A DNA stretch of 64,000 nucleotides. Origin: Thamnidium elegans. Taxonomy: Eukaryota > Mucoromycota > Mucoromycetes > Mucorales > Mucoraceae. The stretch's first letter is position 1; the number at the start of each line of letters is the position of its first letter. The notes below the pieces were generated by a model that worked only from the letters and a program-made list of their open reading frames with translations, was not told the origin of the DNA and did no database searches. Position numbers and translations under genes: made by a program. The DNA lies in NCBI GenBank assembly GCA_025201345.1, contig JAIXMG010000043.1, positions 98,161-162,160 of the forward strand. Reading direction: 5' to 3'. This document shows positions 45,556-56,182 of this stretch, piece by piece.

Positions 45556-46380
45556 GCCATAATCACTAGAAAAATGAAAAAAAAGATAAACAAATTCCCT
45601 TTTCCCCTTTTTCTTTAATAAATGAAGTGGATATAATAAATAAAAAGGGGAGCGTGTGATTATTTATAAAAAAAAAGAATACACGTTTTAATTACAAAAA
45701 CAGTAATTTTGATTTAGTTTGCGCGTCTTGTTTGTTGGAGGAATCTATGAAGCCTGGAAGACCATACTATCAGACGCGACGTTATACAACGAATGTACGG
45801 TATATCTAATAACATGTTTAATTATCAGCGACAAGATAAATTACGTCAAGTTGACATTATACGCCATACTGTTCTCAAAAGGGGTGTGGTATTTTATTAG
45901 CTTTTCTTTTGTTGATAAAATTAGCTACCGTTAACAACTTTTTCCTCTCTTCCCTTACTTATTATGGAACTCTACTCCCGTCCTACACTATTGGTAATGT
46001 TTACTCTATCTCAAAGCAACTTCTTTAACCGTATGCTTATGTTTCAACAAAGATCCATAAAGCATATACTTATAAGCGTTGTTGGATCATACAACTGCTT
46101 ACTTATTATAAGCAATGGAGGAAAAAAAGGCGTTTGCTGTAGCCTCGTTCTCTTTAAAAGAAAAAAGCTGTACAGCCAACCAAAAAATACGGTGCAGTAT
46201 ATTTTATCAGCATTAAGGAAATAACTTTACAGGAGTAGGTATGTATGTGTGTGTACATATATATATATATAATACATAATAAAACCAAATCCAACTAATT
46301 TTTTCTTTTTTTAAAAAAGGGTGTCTATCCTTATATATGCTACTGTTGTACATATAAAGAACCAGTCCCACCATTTCGCT
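45556..46380. other. Region after CSC1
   Basis: AT-rich, with short frames at 45719-45934 and 45964-46224 that lack domains. At 46229-46320 the order GTATGT, ACTAAT, AAAAAAG looks like an intron leading into the 46381 gene, so a 5' exon may exist before 46229. Confidence 0.35.
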
Positions 46381-46782
46381 ATGGAAATGCCTGCCACCAA
46401 CTGGGACAGGTCTGTTACGGAGACAAAAGACTTCATCATCGACAAATACGCCGGAAAGCCTTTCATTGCGTATAAAGGGGATCGGAACAGACGCTTCAAA
46501 GCTTCGTTAAATTTTTTAGGCGTTGAATTCGACTCTATATTTGATGATGGTTGGGACGACCAAATAAACTACCCTTTAAAAGAAATAAGAAGTGAAAGGT
46601 AAAAAATAATAATGTCATCTACTGCTACCACCTGCTCTACCAATATCACTAACAAAGAAAGGAAAGGTTTAATCGGTATTCTAAACCGTGCAAATGATTG
46701 TGACAAGTTGGCCTTGTCCATTGACAAAATTGTTGATAATATATTTAAAGGAATAACAGTTTTCCTATTCGAAATATACTAA
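46381..46782 (+). CDS. Hypothetical protein, two exons
   Basis: Exons 46381-46598 and 46662-46782 join in frame (GAAAG|GTAAAA ... CACTAACAAAGAAAG|G) to 112 residues. The intron has an exact branch-like CACTAAC near its 3' end. The N-terminal part is charged and polar, with ETKDFIIDKYAGKPFIAYKG and LGVEFDSIFDDGWDDQ. The second exon encodes KGLIGILNRANDCDKLALSI, an amphipathic helix. No domain is known to me. Downstream sequence may include further exons: ELPLDATLANTISNLFA after a TTTTTAG at 46794. The area beyond is degenerate and next to a broken Fanzor-like gene, so the locus might be decaying. Confidence 0.3.
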
Positions 46783-47591
46783 ATATGTTTTTAGAGCTTC
46801 CTTTGGATGCTACCTTGGCAAATACAATCAGTAACTTGTTTGCTTAAGATATTCAATACACGTCCCAGAACTTTAATAATTACACTAGAGTGTATGATCC
46901 TCAAATGAATTTAATCCATTTGAATCAAGAGCGTTATTTAGCATATTATTCAAGATATAATATATTCTACATATTTAATTTGGAAATGGATGAAGCAACC
47001 TTCAGAGTAGCCTTATAAATATATTTCCTGATCCAGTATTGAAAGTAGAAATGCTATTTAAGAGTAGCTATGACGAACTTGGCTCTTGATTACATTTTTC
47101 TGGTAAAAAAAACTCTGCGAAGCCGGAAAAGACCACATTACGGAGGTTGACGACAAATGCTTAGGTGACAATCATATACCAAGATTTGCAAGGCACTTAA
47201 CAGATATGAAATACCTGTATTCAGAAGAAGTACCTTTAACTGTACCCATCCTCGCCTCCAAATTTTCTGAGGGGTCGAAATCAACGCCCTTTTTTTTTAT
47301 ATGTTTAAAACCCTTTAATGATACATTATAGTTTTTTTTTAAAAATTGGTATTCGAGTATTTTACGAACTTGGTAAAATGCTCCTATTTTACGAGTTGTA
47401 CCAAATTATCAGGTGTATTTTTATACATTGTTACGCCCAGATTATAACGTTTTAAGTAACAGAATATTTCGATAAAGTATAAATACCTCTTTTTTTCTCC
47501 TTTTTAATAAACAACCACTTTAGATTTAAAATTATCTTAATTTTTCACTTTTATTTGTATATATAATAGAAATTGTTGATACTAATTTCTG

Positions 47592-47630
<39 letters not shown>

Positions 47631-47839
47631 TCGAATGTAAAAGTATAAGAGTATGTATTGCTGTTCTAACGACCGGATGTCTCTTATCACACCCAGAGAG
47701 AAACTTCCAAAAGAAGAAACAATCTGGGCCTGAATCAGAAAATTGAAAATAAGTGTTGGTTAGTTAATACTTTAATTTTTTCTAATAAATGACAATACCC
47801 GTACACTAAAAAACCAAAGCGATAACTATGGCGGATTGT
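46783..47839. other. Degenerate AT-rich region
   Basis: Contains plus-strand stretches with residual coding look near 46795-46845 and 47110-47280, all interrupted by stops, and an (AT) microsatellite. No intact gene is seen. Confidence 0.4.
47594..47628. repeat. (AT)17 microsatellite
   Basis: Thirty-five bases of perfect alternating AT, directly 3' of the Fanzor-like relic. Confidence 0.9.
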
Positions 47840-48840
47840 TTACTTTCGAGAAAAGAGTTGGAGGCGTTTTTCTACCTCCCTTAAATTTAGTAATATTTTT
47901 TTAAAGTTTAAAGCGGCGGCTTGGTCTCGGTTCCATAACTTTCTTTTGCCTTCGTCAATGCATACGGTATTCTTGCACCTAATAATTTATAAATATTACT
48001 ACTATAAGTTTTAATTATCACCACTATTACTATTTTACCACAGTAATCCATGACAAGTAACTGTTGGCATCTCCGCTCGTTTGAAAGGTCGAGGATTAGG
48101 AGCTGCCTTAAAGGTTTCCAAAGCATGTTCACATCTTGGACAGAAAGACGAAGTTTTGTATTCATTGACAAGGTATACAGTAAACCCATTTTTTTTCAGC
48201 ATAGAAATTAAACTTATGTTTCTAGTAGGTTTGTGAAACTTGGTATTAGGGGCAGACCAGTCTCCAAAAACCAAGATAGCATCTTGACCGAATTTACCTC
48301 TTAAATTATCAACCAACTTATTATCATCCTGATCGTAAAAAAGTTTACTGGAAAACTTCAATTTTCGAAAAGGTAAAAGCTGCAAGTTCTCTAAGACCAC
48401 ACTTATCTTCTGTACATAGTTGTCTTGTTGTGCCAGCTCAAAAACCTTATTTTTCTGTTGGTCTTCCAATCTTTTGGTAATATGTGGTTGTTGAAGCATT
48501 ATTTGTAAGTAACTATAGTAAACTTCACGCTTAAAAAAATGATTGTCTGATTTTCGCTCTGGTCGAGGGAAAAAACCACGAATTTTAGTTACAAAAAGAC
48601 TTCCATAATAGAGATTACACTTTTTATCGACACAAAACTCAAAGAGGAGCCAGGGAAATATACTTCTGCTGGCTTTTGGGATTCATTCCCATAATAACCG
48701 TACAAAGCACTGCTTACTGTTGCTCTTGTTTTGACATAACGCGTAAACTTTTCCAAGTTTACTGATTTTGATTTAGTTCCCGAAAGGGTCGCTTCAGCTT
48801 CTTTGACGATGACAGGTTGCTTTTTCGTGAAAGTCTACAA
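47840..48840 (-). pseudogene. Fanzor/TnpB-like RuvC nuclease gene, broken
   Basis: Minus-strand reading from about 48840. A first block contains NLEKFTRYVKTRATVSSALY. A -1 shift around 48690 moves to a frame with LYYGSLFVTKIRGFFPRPER, which runs through the ATG at 48499 to a donor at 48039. Removing a 60-nt intron (48038-47979) joins CHGLLW to CKNTVC and then KLWNRDQAAALNF; the stop is at 47840-47842. The two Cys pairs (FCPRC and C-x4-C) plus WNRD-x-AA-x-N match the zinc ribbon and last RuvC motif of TnpB/Fanzor proteins; ILVFGDWSAPN is the preceding block. Fanzors are eukaryotic RNA-guided nucleases. The frameshift and missing N-terminus suggest an inactive copy, though an unrecognised intron could explain the shift. 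Confidence 0.6.
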
Positions 48841-50482
48841 AGTTTTTGTTGCCAGTATTATTAGACAAGTTAATAGAAATAATTATTAATTCTATGTACC
48901 GTCAGTCTGTCTATTATTAAAGTTTTTTCCTTTCCCCTTCATGTATTTAGATTATAAAAAAGGAAAAGAAAGTAAAGAGAGATAGAAAGAAAGTGGTTCG
49001 TAAAAAAAAAGTAAAGGAAGAGACAAATAAAAAAAAAATTAATACGTAAGTAGATTGGTAATTCAAGTATACTTTATCATTAGATGTTCTTCAAAACACT
49101 TATTTTTACAGGCACTAACAGCTATACATAAGGTTAACTATCTTGTTTAATTAAAGTACTATGGAGCCTTTAAGTAGCAATTATCCTGATCAAATTTTAA
49201 AAAAGAAGGGCGAGCACTTTAAATTCGTTTTTGAATGGGTGGACTAAATCATGATTTTCTGTGGTTCTGTAACGTTCGTTTATATAGTATCGATAACTGA
49301 AAGGTCTCAACATGCATTTTTGGAAAGTAGCGTTAAGTGTTTTTTTTATAAATATCTTTTTATCTAATTGATTAATTATTTAGTATAAAAGTTCTACTAT
49401 GTACCAATACTAACATAAGCTTGCGGTAACTATTAATTTGTTACACTTTATATTTTATTTTTACTGATATAAATATTTTTAAATAGATTCTTCTACTAAT
49501 AAAACATGTATTTTTGGTATGTATTCACTAAAAAAAAAAAAAAAACTCATGGACGTTGAGCAAATACTTCATTCCTTTAGGAAAAATAACTATTAACTAT
49601 ATTCACTATAATAATTAACAGAAGGTATGTATACATTTATTACAAATCAGTTATATATGTGCATATACTCAGTAAAAAAATATTGTTTTTATTTCTAGGT
49701 AAGTTCTTTCCCCATTGTGAGCATTACTGTATCCTCTTCCTTATATTTCTTAAACGCTGCAACTGCTTACATGGGTCAAAACCAAATCCGCAACGGATTA
49801 TTATCGTTATGAAACGTATCTATTGTTGTATTGCTCTAATTTAATAGCTTTTTAATCAAACCAATAAAAACCGTGTTTTAAACCAATAACAAAATTTATT
49901 ACACCCTCAATATTTTGATATCTGAGTATTCCAATGGACCCCCAAATCAATCCCCCCATCCCCCATGTAACATAAAATTCCCAAGAAGGAAGGAAATAGG
50001 AATTTCTTAAAAAAGCTGCTGAATCTTAAAAAAAAGGAGAGCAGTATATAACAGAACCTTTTTTGCTTCAAAAATTTAAATCAGATAAAGGCACTACTGC
50101 TAAAGATCTTAGATAAAGCTTAATAAACTTTATTTATGTAATCACTTCTCGGTTAATATAGTATCACTTACAAGATAAAATAAAAAAAGTTCGCAGAAAG
50201 CGGCCGCCTTATGTACCGAACTTTTTAGTTGTACGACTAGTATTTTTTTTCCTGTATCAAAATTACACAAGATATAAATGAAAAAAAGAGAGCGGATCGA
50301 CTGATACAAGTGTAACTCCATCCGGAGCAAAAAACAGACACTTTTTTCTTCTCTACAATATGACAAGTAATATAAAAAAAGTAAAATACATCTGTTTTAT
50401 AAAAATATATAGTTTATTATGTAGAGTGTGGAGTTTTTTTTAATATTAGTTATTGCAATCTATTTGTTCATTATTTGCTTTT
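48841..50482. other. Gene-poor region
   Basis: 1.6 kb of AT-rich DNA. A frame at 49659-49844 and another at 50142-50366 (minus) have no domain, no splice context and unusual Phe/Cys content. If the Fanzor-like element had an omega-type RNA or a left end, it could lie here, but I see no clear terminal repeat. Confidence 0.4.
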
Positions 50483-51029
50483 TTAATTAGTTTTTAATTT
50501 ACGCTTCTCTTCAGCTTGACGTTTACGATACTCGCGATACTTCTTATCGGTACCAAACACATAATCCCAGATTCTAAAGCTAGAGGCATAGTTACCACGG
50601 AATGCTTGATGATGATAATCATGATGATCAGCACCAGCCCAAAATGGCACCCAGTTACAAAGGGACCAAGGGAAATCGTAACCTGAATGAGCATCAATTG
50701 CTTGAAATAAACGTAATACGATCCAAGTAAGCATAGTAACTAAATGAAGATCCCAAACGGGGTCTAAATCAAACAAAAGAGAAGAACAAGCGTGATAGAT
50801 CAACGGACCACCGACAGTACCGAAACCTAAAATCATGGTCTCGACAGGATGAGCGTATTCAGCAGCGATACCAAATGGAGCAGCGTATTCGTGATGAACC
50901 TTATGGATCTTTTTATAGAATGGTGGCCAGTGCATAAATCTGTGTAAGTGGTAATGGAAAAAGTCTTCAAATAAAAAAAAGATTGCGAGTTCTGGAATCA
51001 TTTGTTGCCTACACGTAATTATTAGTACC

Positions 51030-51065
<36 letters not shown>

Positions 51066-51492
51066 TACCAAGCGGGGAAGGGGGCAGAAACCTTCATACC
51101 TAAAAAGGTAGCCATGGGGTGAAATAAAAAGATCAAGGGACCTTCATATACAAAGTGAGAATAGAGAACTTTCTTAGTACAGTTCCAATAGTCTTCGTTA
51201 GAGTTCTCTTTATTCTACGCACAAAAAAAAAAAAGTTGAATTACGTTCATCATCTCGTTTTTAAATTCTTCATTATTATTACTACCTGCTGTAACTTATA
51301 CTTTTGGAAGTATGGAATAAAGTCGCAAATCAAAAAAGGAATGAAACGGCCAAAGTAAACGATTTCGTGCATTAAGAAGGCAAAGATACCAGTAACGATT
51401 AAAGGGTTACGACCTTCGTACATTTCTTCCCATTTAGTTTCTACCCAGTTAAGTTCTACCGGCGAGGTAGAATTTAGAAAAAGAGCTTCCAT
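50483..51492 (-). CDS. ERG25: C-4 methylsterol oxidase
   Basis: Three exons: 51492-51286, 51214-51069 and 51008-50483, giving 292 residues, normal for ERG25. It belongs to the fatty-acid hydroxylase superfamily, with a di-iron centre held by His boxes: HYHLHRFMH (from residue 136), HKVHHE, and [12 protein letters not shown] near the C-terminus. Hydrophobic helices at about 30-60, 80-105 and 185-215 anchor it in the ER membrane. The enzyme oxidises the C-4 methyl groups of 4,4-dimethylzymosterol with O2 and NAD(P)H-derived electrons in ergosterol synthesis. The C-terminus is Lys/Arg-rich ([18 protein letters not shown]), which may help ER retention. It shares a pathway with the HMG-CoA reductase at the window's left end. 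Confidence 0.96.
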
Positions 51493-51661
51493 AGTTTATA
51501 ATTTAATAGAATGTGTGTTGCTAAAGAAAAGAAAGAGAGAAAAGATATAAAAAAAAGGGGATCTAAATATATATAAAAGCTTGGTACACAAAAAAAAAAA
51601 AAAAAACGTGAATAAGAAGAGAGCTGACATCACAAATAAAGTTAAAACGGAACTTATAAAG

Positions 51662-53391
51662 TTAATATGTTTGCCTTTGCCTTAGTTTATTGTTGATCTT
51701 TTCAAGCTGTTCTTCTAATTGAGAGTTCTCGATGGGAGGAGATAATAATGGAGTTAAAATAGACCCATATCTTTTTCGAGTATAAGGAGAGACACTTGTA
51801 CTACTCCTAGATTCGTTATCAGCATAAGATTTTCTTCGAATACCTGTCAACATGTCTGGTACTTCCTCTTCTTCATCTATCTCCTGTTTAATAATCTCAT
51901 CCAATCTAATTTGTTCCTGCTGTTCAATGCCAGATATAAACGGATGTTTTGCCGCTTCTTGCGGTGTCATTCTCTTTTGTGGATCAATAGTTAATACCTT
52001 TTTTAAAAAATCCAATAGATGATGCCTAGTTTTCATTTCTTTTTCTTCTTCTAGTCCTGTCAAATTTTTATTACGTGGCATAGGATACTTTAATATTAGT
52101 TCATCTAGTTTAAATGTTGAAAAGTATCTTTTACTTGGCTTTTCAGATTTCTTTCGTTCTTGCGAGTATTGTTTAATGTCTTTTAAAGTATAATGGAATT
52201 CGCTAGCGAGATCTGAACGAGATCGATTAAAATATCGATGACCATGTTTACCACTTACGATCATATAATCTGGTATATTACCAACTGCTTCTATTATTCG
52301 TGTCAGTTGGTTGTATTCAGAACTACCTGGGAAAATAGGTAAACCTAAATAGAGTTCAGCTACGATACAACCAAATGACCACATATCGATGGCCGTCGTA
52401 TACCTTAAACCTAGTAATACTTCGGGCGATCGATAAAATCTACTTTGAATGTATGTATAGGTTTGTTGCGATTCATGACAGGCAGAACCAAAATCGATTA
52501 CTTTTATAGTAGGCGAATCTAAACTCTTTAACAAAATGTTCTCTGGTTTTAAATCACAATGGATGATCTGGCTTGCTTTAGTAACGATAAGTGTATCTAG
52601 AATTTGTGTTGAAAATATACGAACTAGGTTGGTTGATAAGCCTTTAAAATGATTTTGTTTGATGAGTTCGTAGAGGTTGACAGAGAGTAGTTCGAATACA
52701 AGACATAAATGGCTTTTGTGAAAAAAAGATTCTTTTAGTCTTAGAATATGGTGTTTATCATCTGGATCACTGATAGTGTTTAACTACGTGTTTGTTTAAT
52801 AAAAATGTTTTTTAAATATATTTTTTAAAAAAAAGTAGCTTACGTGTGTTAATATATCTACTTCAATTAAGCTTTGCTTTGTATAAGCAGGTTTATTCTT
52901 TATGACTTTTACACCAACCAATTCGTCAGTAAGCAAGTTTTTACATTTTGCTACTTGACCAAACGTACCAGAACCTAGTACGTCTATAATTTGATACCTT
53001 TTTTTTTTTTTAAAAAAAAAAAACTTTTTTGTAAGTCTAAAAGATATTTTTTTTTTTAGGTTGTTGTTATTTATTACCTTTCACCTAATATACCGTGAAC
53101 ATACAATATATAATCATAGTTCTCATTATCATAGCCATCGTTATTACAGGGTTCGGACGGCTTCGTCAAAACTCGCTTTGGGTTATTGATAGCATCATGC
53201 TTGAAGAACGGATTTCGTTTACGAAAGGTATCACAAATATCAACAGTTACACATTTAAGTAACTTTTCTGGCTTTGGTTGTAATGGAAACCAGTCCTGGT
53301 AGCTAGGTAACAAACTAGTAGAGTTCATTAATTGGGTTTTTTGAAGTAATGACATGGGTGAAGAAGAAGAAGAAGAAAAAAAAAAGCTCAT
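51662..53391 (-). CDS. YAK1: DYRK-family protein kinase YAK1
   Basis: Three exons: 53391-53078, 52997-52844 and 52783-51662, total 529 residues. The ATG at 53391 is the first possible; the frame upstream has only a TTG. The kinase domain begins with YQIIDVLGSGTFGQVAKC (Gly loop), has VKVIKNKPAY with the ATP-binding Lys, HCDLKPEN (catalytic loop), DFGSACHE and the activation segment YTYIQSRFYRSPEV, whose second Tyr is autophosphorylated in DYRKs. DPDDKHHILRLKESFFHKSH and CLVFELLSVNLYELIK are nearly diagnostic of YAK1. The N-terminus is short compared with yeast Yak1 and starts with a Ser run. After the kinase domain comes an acidic and Ser-rich tail. YAK1 restrains growth downstream of PKA/TOR and supports stress responses in nucleus and cytosol. 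Confidence 0.95.
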
Positions 53392-53552
53392 ATATATTTT
53401 TTTCACCCCACGGAGAATATCCCCCAAGATTTTTTTTTTTTTTTTTTTTTTTTTGCATGAATAGGTTTTTTATATACAACAAATAAAAGAAAAAGAAAAC
53501 TCTATTTCTTTCTCTTTATCTCCTTTTTTTTTAAATTTTTTTTTTTTGATCA
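53392..53552. promoter_or_regulatory. Compact bidirectional promoter, YAK1 and VanZ-like gene
   Basis: Only 161 bp separate the two divergent start codons. The core is a 24-T run (53431-53454) followed by AT-rich and pyrimidine stretches. This suggests a shared nucleosome-free region serving both genes. Confidence 0.55.
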
Positions 53553-53831
53553 ATGCGACCTAAAGTTTTAATTGCACTATTTTTATTTTTAATAATGATG
53601 GGAGTACTCGGATTCGCACCCATTAAACTAGATCAACAAGTGAATGACAAGTTACTTCACTTTGGTATATTTTTTGTATTGGCATGTTTTCTTTATTTCT
53701 TATGGAATCTTAATGTAAAAAGGAATTTGATACTTGCCACCAGTATGCTGTTAATATTGGCGATTGGAAGTGAATTTATACAAGGGTTATTACCTGTAAA
53801 TGCGTATACAACATTATATATAATTTTTATT

Positions 53832-53869
<38 letters not shown>

Positions 53870-54052
53870 TATCGTAGTTTTGATGTACAAGATATTATAG
53901 CTAATTTAACTGGTGGTATCACAGGAATTATAGTATCTTCTTTAATTGATTATTGTATCGATATTAAAAGAGAAAATAAGCGTAGATTTGGTGGTAAACG
54001 AGAAGCAGAATACCAAAGTGCTTTAATGGAAGAAGAAAGTTTTAGTTTATAA
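53553..54052 (+). CDS. VanZ-like membrane protein
   Basis: Two exons, 53553-53795 and 53870-54052, total 141 residues. The intron (74 nt) carries a T run of about 32 before its AG. Three or four membrane helices are visible (residues about 5-22, 35-52, 58-80 and 92-112). Conserved VanZ features are DKLLHFGIFFVLACFLYF after helix 1 and the block EFIQGLLP joined by splicing to YRSFDVQDIIANLTGG. VanZ-type proteins occur in bacteria (teicoplanin resistance) and in fungi as small integral membrane proteins of unknown function. The C-terminus is polar and Glu-rich. The splice junction falls inside the signature Q-x3-P-x-R-x-F-D, which supports the model. Confidence 0.85.
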
Positions 54053-54190
54053 AAAAAATATAGAGTATCTTTTTTTTATTTATTTATTTATACTTTTTTT
54101 TAAGGGGGGAAGGAAAAAGGAGAGGGTAGGGAAGGGAGAGAATATTTTAAACAAACTTAAAAAAAATTAAGCTTTTTGACTGGATATATT

Positions 54191-55803
54191 TTAAAAGACA
54201 ATATGAGATGCTACAATACGTTGCAATTCCTATTTTTAAAAAAAATAAATAATTAGTATTATTGTAAATAAAAAAAAAAAGAAAAAGGTAAACGGGAGAT
54301 GATATTTTACCTCATCATCTACGGATTGTTGTGGTTGTAATTGAACTGAAGGTACAACAGCTACTGGAACTTCATGCTTGGCACCCAAGATACGTTTTGC
54401 CATCGATAACGGGGACTCTTCTTCCACAACCGGCTGAGGTAAAGGAGTTAAAGGCGGAGAGATAGGTTTTGACTCTTCAGTTTCTTCATTAGAAGAAGGA
54501 GTTAACAATAAAGATCTTGCCATAGCTAAAGCTGCACTTGTACTTTCATCCGTTTCTTCTTCATTGTTAGCAGCAGCAGCAGCAGTAGTAGCAGTAGTAT
54601 TATTGTTAAAAGATGTACTGCTGATAGTACTAATAGGTAATGGTGGAATTTCTTTTTTGGCTCTTTGAACTTGTTGCCTGACAGCAAAAGAACTTTGAGG
54701 TCTATTCCAAGGATGAAACTCATACCCCCCTTCTTCTTCCCATTTAGTGTTTTCTCTAGTGGTTAAGAAATCTACACCATGAGCTACCAGTAAAAACAAA
54801 TCGTCTAAATCTTGACCGTTATTGGTAGGCATAGGATGAAGTGATATGTCTTCTTTTGTGGAAGGTGTAGTACAAGGTGTTGCAGTTATGGTAGTAGTAT
54901 TTGAAATACTAGATGATTTATTCCTTAATGGGTTTTTGGTTGGGATACTGGTGATCACAGGAGGAAGCGCCTTGTTTGCAATAGCCGAATTTAATACGGT
55001 TGGTGAAGGAGTAACAGGAGTTGAGACAGGTGATACGGGTACCATTTGTTGCTGTTGTTGTTGTTGCAATTGTTGTTGTTGTTGTTGCTGCTGTATGTTT
55101 TGTTGTTGTTGTTGTTGTTGTGGTGGTGGTGGTGGTGTTGTAACTGGTTGACTATTCATCCACATGGCGTATTGAGTTTGAATATCTTCTGCAGCAGTTG
55201 GATCGATATCGGTACTAATTAAATTCTTGGATTTATCAATTTCATTATCTGAATCATCTGACTCTTCCAACGTGATACCTTTTTTGGCAACAGCAACTTC
55301 TTCTGACGTAACTGAAGAAGTTGAAGAAGTACTAGAGGAAGAAGAAACAGAAGACACAGTAGATAATCTCTTGTTTGTAGTAACTACAGAAGCGACAACC
55401 AAAGAAGCAGCTGAAGGATCATTTAAAGTAGTAGTTTCACTTGGCCTACGTGACATGGAAGTGGGTGTATTGACTTCCAATATTAATTTACTTTCACCAT
55501 GCAACTGTTGACTACCTTGACGAGATTTACTTGTGATGGAACGTGGAGTACCCGGTGTGGGAGGTAATGGGGTAGAAGGAGCAGACACGAAACTTATATC
55601 AGAAGGAGAATCTAAAGTGTTGTAAGCTGTATTAATTGTTGTTAATTGTGGTGGTGGTTGCGGAGCAGATTTTTTGGTAGTGCTTCCCCAGCCAACAAAT
55701 CTTTTAAATTGTTGCTTTAAAGTTTCCTTCTTTTTTTCATTATTCGTTGATCTTGTCATGATAGAAGAAGAAGAGGTTGGAGTAAGTTCAACAATATTTT
55801 CCA

Positions 55804-55834
<31 letters not shown>

Positions 55835-56151
55835 GTCTTCTTGAAAAGATAGAGAAGAAGAAGAAGAAGAAGGTGGTTTGTTGTTGATTGTATTATTTAA
55901 AGATGATTTTCGTTCCTGATTATTAGTTGAACTGGATGGTCTCCTGTTATTATGATTTTCCTCCGCAAAACGTGGTGGGGGTAAAGGATCCAGCAAAGTA
56001 CTGATAGCACTTGGACGACGTTCCATAGATTTAGGGGTATCCATTAATATATCAAGAATACTTGGTCTTCTATCTTCTGATATTATATCATCTTCTAATA
56101 AACTTGTTGATAATTGAGTTGGTAATGATTTATCAGTTGTATTATTATTAC

Positions 56152-56182
<31 letters not shown>

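Noticed and set aside
53392..53427. N-terminal extension of YAK1 to 53427
   Set aside because: The codon at 53425-53427 is TTG, not ATG, and sits directly after a long A run; the first ATG in frame is 53391.
54846..55511. Plus-strand frames with Cys-, Val- and Glu-rich runs
   Set aside because: They are the antisense of CAA/CAG, ACA and Ser repeats in the SH3/RA gene.
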